From contig JAJTBD010000011.1 of assembly GCA_021287075.1 (NCBI GenBank), positions 1 through 64,000 of the forward strand: a stretch of 64,000 nt of DNA, read 5' to 3'. The notes below the pieces were generated by a model. It saw only the letters and a program-made list of their open reading frames with translations. It was not told where the DNA came from and searched no databases. This document shows positions 57,720 through 64,000 of the stretch, one piece after another; within the stretch, counting starts at the first letter, position 1, and every line of letters begins with the position of its first letter. A program made the translations under genes and the position numbers. This DNA is from Micrococcales bacterium. Its GTDB lineage: Bacteria; Actinomycetota; Actinomycetes; Actinomycetales; Dermatophilaceae.

Positions 57720-57773
57720 TATCGACGTGTGTCGATACGTCAACCTTGGCACTGCGCATCGACGCATGTCAAT
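57720..57773. promoter_or_regulatory. Twin ArsR operators in the divergent arsenic promoter
   Basis: TATCGAC-GTGT-GTCGATA (57720-57737) and ATCGAC-GCAT-GTCAAT (57758-57773) share the same 6-4-6 plan and occur 38 bp apart between arsI and arsR. They are obvious candidates for ArsR dimers controlling both directions. Confidence 0.75.
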
Positions 57774-57781
57774 ATGGGGCC

Positions 57782-58144
57782 ATGTCGATCGCCCCCTCCA
57801 CCGACGGACGCACCCTCCTCAGCCAGGCGGTGGAGCGGTGCTGCGCCACCGAGGGCAGCGCACCGATCTCGCGCGAGGACGCCGAGGCGGTGGCCCGACT
57901 GCTCAAGGCGGTCGCCGACCCCGTCCGCCTGCAGATCCTGGGCATCGTGCGCTGCTCTCCCGGTCAGGAAGTGTGCGCCTGCGACCTACCGGAGCCCCTC
58001 GGCCTGGCCCAGCCCACGGTGAGTCACCACCTCAAGGTGCTCGTCGATGCCGGCCTGCTGACCCGGGAGCGTCGCGGGCAGTGGGCCTGGTTCACCCTCG
58101 CGCCCGATCGCCTCGCTCTGGCGCGTCAGGTCCTCGACGCCTGA
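57782..58144 (+). CDS. arsR: ArsR-family arsenite sensor
   Basis: The 120-residue repressor has a vicinal Cys pair near the N-terminus (ERCCATEG, Cys20-21), a further Cys in VRCSPGQEVCACDL and the winged helix with LAQPTVSHHLKVLVDAGLL. This Cys arrangement resembles Corynebacterium ArsR, in which an N-terminal Cys pair and a more distant Cys bind As(III). It is transcribed away from the arsenic operon. Confidence 0.93.
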   Translation: MSIAPSTDGRTLLSQAVERCCATEGSAPISREDAEAVARLLKAVADPVRLQILGIVRCSPGQEVCACDLPEPLGLAQPTVSHHLKVLVDAGLLTRERRGQWAWFTLAPDRLALARQVLDA

Positions 58145-58191
58145 CCAGTCGGGAGCGACACCAACCGGCCCGCCGCAGCGTGGCGGCCCCG

Positions 58192-60312
58192 TCACACATC
58201 GACGACCGGCCCCTGATTCACGTCCCGCCGGCGCGATGGGCCATAGGCGCTCCAGCTTGAACCCGCCACCTCGGCCCACTTCTGGGCGGTGCTCGTATCG
58301 ATCCCCAAGGCGTTGGCAATGACCGCTGGTGGGACGCTGACGGCCAGATGCAGCAGCGCGGTGTTGCGGCTGACCCGCGCGGGGATCCCCAGTGGTCGAA
58401 GTGCTCTCATCAACGACATCGCGTGCCGCGGCTGACCGGCCCTCTTGCCCGGGAAGAGCCACTGCTCGTCGGCCAACTCACGAGCAGCCCCGAAGGGCTT
58501 GTGGACGGGCAGTTGCCGAAGAAGGTCCGCCAGCACAGAAGGAACGTCGAGCGGATGCTCGCCCAGCTTGACCTGCATCCGCCCCTCAACCTCGGCGAGG
58601 TCCTCGAGCGTCAGCCGCGCAATCCGGGCCACCGGTTGCGCATAGAGCAGTAGGAGGGTTCCGGCCACTCGCTCCTCAACTCCGGCTATGGACGGATCGT
58701 GCAGGAGCCGGCGGGCCAGCTCCAGCTGTTCGTCTGGATCACCAGTCTGCGGGGACGAGGCCACGCTTGGAGTGGTGATGGCGACGCTCGCCGGTAGGAA
58801 GCGCTGTCGCTTGAGCCACCGGACGAAGTGCAGGCTCCTGCCCTCGAGGGCCCACTCCTCGACGTCCCGTTGTCGGCAGTCACGCACACCGACACCGCGG
58901 AGGTTCAGGAAGGCAATGAAGCCTTGGGCGCTTCGGACCTCGCTGCGAGCGTTGTATGCCTGGTTGGCGGTCAGCCCGCCCGGGCCGATCTGCAGGCGCG
59001 CGATCACGTACCACTGCGCGTAGCGCGCGAGCACCTGGCGTTCGCTCACCCGGTCGACCTCGGCCACGACGTCCTCGCAGAAGACCCTCAGCCGTGCCAG
59101 GTGCTCATCACGCTCGCCCAGAAGGCCCGCGGACACCAGCACTCCTCGCAGGTAGTGCACGCTGAACACTTGCGGCTCGGCATCTAGCAGCTCATGGGTG
59201 ACCTCCCCATGCTCGCTCAGCAGGTCTCCGAGCAGCCGGAAACACTCAACTCGTCCCCAGTTGTGCAGCACCGAACGAGGGTCCATCTCCAGCAGTGCCT
59301 CGCGCACGGGCGCGTACCCCCGGCGCAGGCGCCCTTGCTCGTCCGCCAAGAACTCGTCGACCCTCGTGGCCGCCTGACAGGCGAAGCACCACGGGTCTCC
59401 ATCGTTGGTGGTCCTGCGCCCCAACCCCTCCTGCCCGCACGTCGCGCACAGCACAACCGGGGCCCAGTAGCAGGTCGGGCACACGTCAGGAGAGGTCTCC
59501 GTTGCACGAAGAGCGACCCGTCGGGTGCGACCGCATAGACCGCACTCCCTGTGCGGGTGGCGGTAGCAACGTCCGCACAGGTTCCGGTCATGACCGCCAC
59601 GACCGCCCTTTCTCGCGACGAGCGTGGCCAATTGCCCGCACGCGTCGCAAAGTGCCACCGCCTGCCTCTCCTTGGCGTAGCAGGCGGCACATAGGCCGGA
59701 CCCATCTGGCTGACGTGCGTTGACGCGGGTGACCCGGCCGCAGCTGGCGCAGGATTCGGTCGGCGCACGACGACTGGCGCACCGTCGGCAGTATTCGAGT
59801 CCATCTTTCGAGCGCCGCACCTGCATGACCCGGCCGCACCCGGCACACTCACCATCGGCCTTTCCTGCGTTCCTGCACGTCCCGCAGAGCGCCCCCCCTT
59901 CGGAGTTTCTACTCGCCACGTGACGCTCTTGGCCGCACATCGAGCAGATGGCCCGTCGCGTGCGGTTGTAGCAACTGGGACAGATTCGCTGCCCGTCTGT
60001 GGTGTTGTGGAAGAGGGTGCGCGGGCGAGCACACGACGCGCAGGCAGGACTGACCACCCCCTTCACACCGGCGGCGATCGCGGCGTAGAACAACTCGCCG
60101 ACGACCTTCGGCATTCTCGATCCCCCCTGCGTCACGACGTCGCGGTGCTCGCGCAGGTACGTGAGCAGGTCCTTGCGAGTTCGGGGTCCCGGCGCGACCT
60201 GCTCGACGAGTTTCGCGATCAGCTCGGGTTGGACTTGCGGGTCGTGCCGACGCAGGGCGTCGACCACATGCTGCACGTCGTCGTTGGCCGCGCGGTCCTC
60301 GTCATCGGACAT
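58192..60312 (-). CDS. Seven-zinc-ribbon protein with degenerate tyrosine-recombinase C-terminus
   Basis: The 706-residue protein begins with a helical domain (residues 1-88), then seven tandem Cys-x2-Cys pairs (starting with CASC at 91) spaced as zinc ribbons to about residue 325. The C-terminal 370 residues are helical and end with a recombinase-like fold: PVARIARLTLEDL, LFPGKRAGQ, SRNTALLHLA and NALGIDTSTAQKWAEVAG. The place of the catalytic Tyr is Trp, and the His-x2-Arg is not intact. It is the third gene in an operon with an active recombinase and a small HTH protein. Likely role is DNA recognition for the element. ATG 60312 lies one base after the HTH stop. Confidence 0.75.
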   Translation of the reverse strand: MSDDEDRAANDDVQHVVDALRRHDPQVQPELIAKLVEQVAPGPRTRKDLLTYLREHRDVVTQGGSRMPKVVGELFYAAIAAGVKGVVSPACASCARPRTLFHNTTDGQRICPSCYNRTRRAICSMCGQERHVASRNSEGGALCGTCRNAGKADGECAGCGRVMQVRRSKDGLEYCRRCASRRAPTESCASCGRVTRVNARQPDGSGLCAACYAKERQAVALCDACGQLATLVARKGGRGGHDRNLCGRCYRHPHRECGLCGRTRRVALRATETSPDVCPTCYWAPVVLCATCGQEGLGRRTTNDGDPWCFACQAATRVDEFLADEQGRLRRGYAPVREALLEMDPRSVLHNWGRVECFRLLGDLLSEHGEVTHELLDAEPQVFSVHYLRGVLVSAGLLGERDEHLARLRVFCEDVVAEVDRVSERQVLARYAQWYVIARLQIGPGGLTANQAYNARSEVRSAQGFIAFLNLRGVGVRDCRQRDVEEWALEGRSLHFVRWLKRQRFLPASVAITTPSVASSPQTGDPDEQLELARRLLHDPSIAGVEERVAGTLLLLYAQPVARIARLTLEDLAEVEGRMQVKLGEHPLDVPSVLADLLRQLPVHKPFGAARELADEQWLFPGKRAGQPRHAMSLMRALRPLGIPARVSRNTALLHLAVSVPPAVIANALGIDTSTAQKWAEVAGSSWSAYGPSRRRDVNQGPVVDV

Positions 60313-60313
60313 G

Positions 60314-60670
60314 TCATGTATCCCCAGGGTCGTGCACGACCTGAGCCCGAACAGCTCTAGGTGCGCCCCCGCGCCGCGGCGCGTCTGGTCGTTGGCCCAC
60401 TGCCTTGCGCGCCCGACGAGAGGTCGACACCACATACGGCTCGATCAGATCCCCTGGGCCACAGCCAAAGAGATCGCACAGCGCCGACAAGAGCTTCATG
60501 TTCATCCTGGCTGGCGGCGATGTGACGATTCGGTAGACCTGCGTCGGCGTCATGACCACCCCGCGATCGGCCAGATGCGGCACCAGATCCGAAGTAGCGT
60601 GCATCCCGTGCTCAGCCATCACCTGACGGAGGTGCCACCGATAGTCAACCGTCTTCGTTGCTTGGCTCAT
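60314..60670 (-). CDS. Cro/C1-type HTH protein
   Basis: The 118-residue protein has an HTH near its N-terminus: LRQVMAEHGMHATSDLVPHL, then MTPTQVYRIV and MNMKLLSALCDLFGCGPGDLI. The C-terminus is basic (RRARKAVGQR). It overlaps the end of the recombinase gene and precedes the zinc-ribbon gene. It may regulate the element or aid recombination. ATG 60670 or 60673 are both possible starts. Confidence 0.82.
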   Translation of the reverse strand: MSQATKTVDYRWHLRQVMAEHGMHATSDLVPHLADRGVVMTPTQVYRIVTSPPARMNMKLLSALCDLFGCGPGDLIEPYVVSTSRRARKAVGQRPDAPRRGGAPRAVRAQVVHDPGDT

Positions 60671-61793
60671 CATTCGGCCTTTCCGTCGGTGGGGTGAACG
60701 CTCGGTCCAAAGCCTGTCGCACCACCTGGTTGCGGTAGTCGCCTGACACCCCGGTGTACAGAGCAGTCGTCGAACCCCAGCGGTGCCCAGCTTGCTCCTG
60801 GACGAATCGGTGGTCGAAACCATCTTCGATCAAATGGGTGACGTATGAGTGTCGCAGGCAGTGCGGATGCAGGAGGGGGTCGAGCCCCAACTCCTCGCGC
60901 CACTGCGCGAATCTGCGATCGACATGGTGACTGCTGACCCGGCCCTGTCTCTCCGTGGGCCACAACGCCGGCGAGGTCGTCTGGAACTGCGGACGCACCT
61001 GCTCCACGTACTGGGCCAGCGCCTCGCTCGCCCACCGGTGCACCGCGACGACCCCTCGACGACGCGGCCCGGAACCACGCGAGGCCTTCCCCCATCGCAC
61101 GTTGCACACTCCGTACTTGCCGAACTCCGGCGCTGCCGGGTTTCGCGTGAAGTCGTGCACGTCCAACATCGCCGCCTCTCTGCGCCGTAGCCCGAAGGCA
61201 TAGATGACCTTGAAGAGGGTCGCATCCCGGTACGCCGTCGCCCACCCCTTGCGGCCCGAGCCATGCGCCTGGAACGCACGCTCATCCGCATGGTCGAGCA
61301 GTCGCTGGACCTCCACCCGCGTCAAAGGGCGGACTTGCGGACGCGCCTCCGTCTCGATCACGTGCGCGGTGGTGTTCCACTCGTGGAAGATCTGGACAGG
61401 ATGCGAGCCAAACATCTCCATGGACCGCTCGCCCCATCCGTAACGAGGGTCCACGAGGTAGTCACAGAACAGCGCAACGGCCTGCTGGTAGGCGCGCACG
61501 GTCGAAGTGGCCACCGGCCTGGGCTCAGACACCAGATGCGTCGTCCAGTCCTCGACATCCACGGGGCCCCACTCCCACGGCATCGAACCGCAGAACTCCA
61601 TGAATCGGCGAACCTGCCGGTCCCGCGCGTGGATCGTGGCGAGGTTCAACGACCGAGCCCGCTGCTGATTGGCGAACCCCTGCAACATCTCCTCGACGAA
61701 GGCGTCAGCCGTCGCGACCGGGTCTCCCGACGCCCTGAACGGCAGGACGAGCGCGCCCATGTCCCCGTCGTCATCCACCACATGAGCGAACAT
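60645..61793 (-). CDS. Tyrosine recombinase/integrase
   Basis: The 382-residue recombinase has a SAM-like N-terminal core-binding domain and a complete catalytic set: Arg in FGLRRREAAML, Lys in RWGKASRG, HCLRHSYVTHL (His-x2-Arg), GHRWGSTT and the nucleophile Tyr in TALYTGVSG. It presumably integrates or moves the resistance island. Its start lies next to a pair of 13-bp direct repeats. Confidence 0.92.
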   Translation of the reverse strand: MFAHVVDDDGDMGALVLPFRASGDPVATADAFVEEMLQGFANQQRARSLNLATIHARDRQVRRFMEFCGSMPWEWGPVDVEDWTTHLVSEPRPVATSTVRAYQQAVALFCDYLVDPRYGWGERSMEMFGSHPVQIFHEWNTTAHVIETEARPQVRPLTRVEVQRLLDHADERAFQAHGSGRKGWATAYRDATLFKVIYAFGLRRREAAMLDVHDFTRNPAAPEFGKYGVCNVRWGKASRGSGPRRRGVVAVHRWASEALAQYVEQVRPQFQTTSPALWPTERQGRVSSHHVDRRFAQWREELGLDPLLHPHCLRHSYVTHLIEDGFDHRFVQEQAGHRWGSTTALYTGVSGDYRNQVVRQALDRAFTPPTERPNDEPSNEDG

Positions 61794-61825
61794 ACATCAA
61801 ATGCATGATTCGTACATCACATGCA
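61793..61825. repeat. Direct repeats beside the recombinase start
   Basis: TACATCAAATGCA (61793-61805) and TACATCACATGCA (61813-61825) differ at one base and are 20 bp apart, immediately upstream of the recombinase. They could be binding sites for the recombinase or HTH protein. The sequence from 61,826 to 61,958 repeats CCGGAAAATC twice and contains no gene. Confidence 0.7.
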
Positions 61826-61958
61826 AGAAAGCCCGGAAAATCCGGGGCTGAGAACGCCCGCCAAGAGCCGCAGTCGATCGGACTAGAACCCTGAGAACCC
61901 CGGAAAATCAGCCTTCCCGGGACTCGGGATCCTACATCTGCTGCAATATGTCAGCGTT

Positions 61959-62765
61959 TCAGTGCACGGTGACGTGGACGTGGTCGTAGTGGTTGGCGGT
62001 GACGCCGCCGCGGTCGGCCATGGCCCGCCAGCCGCTCGCGCCGTCGACCCAGATCTGCTGGCGCCAGATCACGTACTTCACGTCGAGCTCGTCCGCGTGA
62101 CTGATGAGGTATGCCGCGACCTGGTCACCGAGCGCGCGGCCGGCGCTCGTGCCGTAGCCGGGGATCATCAGGTCGAGGGCGCGGCCGCTCGGGTGGTCCG
62201 GCAGGCTGTCGGCCCGCACCCCGCCGGTCGTGGTGATCTGCGGGAAGTTGGCGCGGATCGCCTGAAGGGTCTGCACGGCATTCGGCTGGAGACCGGTGGT
62301 CGAGATGCTGGTGGCCGTCGTCGTCGACGTCGTGGACGTGGTCGCCGAGGAGGTGCCGCTGGACGTGCTGCCCGACGAGCCGCCGGTGCTGGCGGACGAG
62401 CCGGCAGTCGTGGTGCCGGTCGATCCAGTCGAGGTGCCGCGTGTGGGGGTGCCGGCGGAGCCGCTGGACGTGCCGCGCGTCGCCGTGCCGGAGCCGTCGC
62501 GAACGGGCCGCTTGCGCTGCTGTGCCTCCCGCTTGCCGGAGTCACGTGCTCCGGCGTCGGCGGACTTCTTCGCCGCGGGACGAGTGTGCTTGCCAGACTG
62601 CTTCTTTGGTGTGGCCTGCCGCGTCTGCGTCTGCGTCTGCCGCGACTGCGCCGAGCCGGGGCCCTCGTGGGCCGATGCGCTCGCGGCGCCGGTGCCCGCG
62701 ATCAGGCCGGTGGCGAGCAGCGCCGTTGTCGTGATGCGGGCGCGCTTGCTGGATGTGGGGGACAT
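61959..62765 (-). CDS. Secreted LAS-type peptidase-like (ARB_07466/VanY-like) protein
   Basis: The 268-residue protein has a signal peptide (ITTTALLATGLIAGTGAASASA), a Lys/Gln-rich region, a long Ser/Thr/Gly linker, and a C-terminal domain with DHPSGRALDLMIPG and YDHVHVTVH, matching the zinc site of D-Ala-D-Ala carboxypeptidase-like LAS peptidases. It probably acts on peptidoglycan. ATG 62765 has an AGGAG site. The open frame continues upstream but is not coding there. Confidence 0.85.
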   Translation of the reverse strand: MSPTSSKRARITTTALLATGLIAGTGAASASAHEGPGSAQSRQTQTQTRQATPKKQSGKHTRPAAKKSADAGARDSGKREAQQRKRPVRDGSGTATRGTSSGSAGTPTRGTSTGSTGTTTAGSSASTGGSSGSTSSGTSSATTSTTSTTTATSISTTGLQPNAVQTLQAIRANFPQITTTGGVRADSLPDHPSGRALDLMIPGYGTSAGRALGDQVAAYLISHADELDVKYVIWRQQIWVDGASGWRAMADRGGVTANHYDHVHVTVH

Positions 62766-62993
62766 GGGATCTCCTGATGGATCGGTGTGGTCTTGCGTCC
62801 CGGCCTGGGTGCCTTGCCCTTCGAAGGTAGGCACACCCTCACGCATAATCCAAACCCTGTGAACACATTTGTAGGTTGTGAATTCCCTCTCATGCCAACG
62901 CTTTTCGCTTATCGCGCACCTAGTCGGCGCACAGGGGGTATTCAGCAGGGAGGTGGTTTCCCTAGACTCCACACGGAGGGAAGGGGACTGGAT

Positions 62994-64000
62994 ATGGGGA
63001 TCTTCGGCCGACGTGGTCGCCGTGGGGACGAGCAATCGGGTGACCGGCCAAACGACACTGGTGGCTCGGCACCGGCGGGACCCCCGGCGGCGCGGGCGCA
63101 GCTCGAGGAGCTGACCCGGCTCCACGGCATACCGGCGAGTGTTGAGGGGCCGAGCCTGACGGCCCGGTGGCCACAGCCGGACGGTGGGGAGGTCCGCGCG
63201 TGGGTGTCGGGCCTGACGGGCGGACCTGCTCGGGTGGTCGTCGAGACACGCGACCCGGACCAGGCCCAGGGCGACGCCGACGAGCGACACCAGGCCTTCA
63301 CGTGGGGGGAGTGGGACTCCGCGCCGTTCCTCTGGCAGATCCAGCCCGACGCCGCCTCGGCACGACTGGAGTGGTTCCCCGGACTCGCGACGGCACCCAC
63401 CTGGGACGAGCAGCGGGCGATGCTGGAGGCGGTCCTCCCGAGCCTGCCATCGGCCCTGGGCTGTGTCCCCGAGGAGTGGTTCGCACCCGTCCTCGCGATC
63501 CGTTATGAGCACCCGGGCAGGTGGGTGGAGCTGGTGGTCTCGCCGGAGGGGTGCACCGTCCGTGTCCCGACGGCCGCCGGGCCCCGGGACAGCCTCGTGC
63601 GGGCCGACCCGGCGGTGCTGCGGCTTGCTGTGGGCACGATCGTCGACATCACCGCCCAGCGCGGGGAGGACCCGGCCGACTATGAGCGCTCGCTCGGCGG
63701 GGGCACCGGGATCGGCTTCGTCACGATGGTCGGTGACCCGGGCTGGGAGGCCCGCTCCATCCTCGACGTCCCGGACGGGGTGCCAGAGCAGCCGGATGAG
63801 GCGGCGGCCTCGGAGCGACGGACCCTGAGGCTGTGGGCCGCCGGTCAGCTGGGGCTGTCATCCCAGGCTGCCGCGCGGCTGGCCCGCGACCCGGAGGTGG
63901 AGGTGCGGCGGCAGCTGGTGCGGCACCCGTCGGACGACGTCGTGCGCGCCGCGGTCGAGGCCAACGCCGACCTGCGTCCGCTCGCGATCGACGCAGGGCG
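62994..64000 (+). CDS. Hypothetical protein with repeat C-terminus (runs off window)
   Basis: The frame is open from ATG 62994 to the end of the window (at least 335 codons) with strong third-position GC. It begins MGIFGRRGRRGDE, has a mixed alpha/beta body with ALGCVPEEWFAPVL, and ends in LARDPEVEVRRQLVRHPSDD, which has the look of HEAT or variant leucine-rich repeats. No function is recognised. It follows a GAGGGAAGGGG site and is divergent from the secreted peptidase. Confidence 0.8.
   Translation, partial: MGIFGRRGRRGDEQSGDRPNDTGGSAPAGPPAARAQLEELTRLHGIPASVEGPSLTARWPQPDGGEVRAWVSGLTGGPARVVVETRDPDQAQGDADERHQAFTWGEWDSAPFLWQIQPDAASARLEWFPGLATAPTWDEQRAMLEAVLPSLPSALGCVPEEWFAPVLAIRYEHPGRWVELVVSPEGCTVRVPTAAGPRDSLVRADPAVLRLAVGTIVDITAQRGEDPADYERSLGGGTGIGFVTMVGDPGWEARSILDVPDGVPEQPDEAAASERRTLRLWAAGQLGLSSQAAARLARDPEVEVRRQLVRHPSDDVVRAAVEANADLRPLAIDAG

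Larger units (their letters stand above)
53056..61958. mobile_element. Metal/arsenic resistance island with recombinase module
   Basis: This stretch carries cadmium and arsenic genes, a tyrosine-recombinase operon, and relic genes at 53,144 and 54,463. It lacks the dispersed GTATGCCGC word completely, although it occurs on average about every 1.5 kb elsewhere. The ends are not certain; the left limit is placed after the terminator of the stress gene and the right limit at the 3' end of the secreted peptidase. The sequence between 53,056 and 53,451 shows an inverted repeat TATTCG-N7-CGAATA (53098-53116) but no gene beyond the relic. Confidence 0.6.

Noticed and set aside
58192..61793. A recombinase-in-trio (RIT) element.
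   Set aside because: Only one gene has a full tyrosine-recombinase catalytic set; the others are a small HTH protein and a zinc-ribbon protein.
53056..61958. Perfect target-site duplications at the island ends.
   Set aside because: I compared the sequence near 53,060-53,130 with that near 61,800-61,960 by eye and found no convincing direct repeat.

Overview
The window is about 64 kb of very high-GC DNA from an actinobacterium. Several gene orders are typical of Actinobacteria: ispE then an ABC-F gene, glmU-prs-rplY-pth, a SurA-like lipoprotein then mazG, eno-ftsB/divIC-DUF501-ppx, and an SGNH hydrolase beside cystathionine beta-synthase. GTG starts and ATGA/GTGA overlaps are frequent, and the arsenic genes look like the mycothiol-dependent type. 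The overall style fits Micrococcales, perhaps Intrasporangiaceae, but that placement is inference and no 16S gene is present.

Layout. 1-15 kb: isoprenoid synthesis (ispE), an ABC-F protein, a lipoprotein hydrolase, an ArsC-like protein, a MarR regulator divergent from a trans-aconitate methyltransferase with a VOC protein, tRNA-Gln, a thioesterase, glmU-prs, a CGNR regulator divergent from an EamA exporter, an ATP-grasp protein, rplY and pth. 15-23 kb: an initiating sugar-phosphate transferase, then a minus-strand operon (holo-ACP synthase, acyl carrier protein, acyl-CoA dehydrogenase, amino acid:[carrier protein] ligase, DUF1839, GH2 hydrolase) that appears to charge an amino acid onto a dedicated carrier protein and modify it. 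23-26.5 kb: mfd. 26.6-37.2 kb: an exopolysaccharide locus with three glycosyltransferases, an acetyltransferase, a tandem alpha/beta-hydrolase with altered nucleophiles, a Wzz-like protein, flippase, polymerase/ligase and a lipoprotein glycosidase-like protein. 37-53 kb: housekeeping genes including mazG, pseudouridine catabolism (psuK-psuG), enolase with a lysine-rich tail, a divisome protein, ppx, PadR/HAAS, tRNA-Leu, a Bax-inhibitor-like protein, cbs, an MFS transporter and a universal stress protein.

53-62 kb is a resistance island. It holds a CmtR-like regulator with CadD (cadmium), and a divergent arsenic operon (arsR; arsI, acr3, arsC, arsC and a third ArsC-like gene). It also holds a recombination module of three genes: a tyrosine recombinase, a small HTH protein and a 706-residue protein with seven zinc ribbons and a recombinase-like C-terminus lacking the catalytic Tyr. 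A 180-bp relic of a second copy of that last protein sits between the cadmium and arsenic blocks, so the island looks assembled in steps. To its right are a secreted LAS-type peptidase and an open reading frame running off the window.

The most striking unexplained signal is a short word, GTATGCCGC (or its complement), which I count just over 40 times in the window on both strands. It is present as inverted pairs forming four strong hairpins behind genes, much as uptake sequences do in Neisseria and Haemophilus. It is absent from the resistance island and from most of the exopolysaccharide locus.
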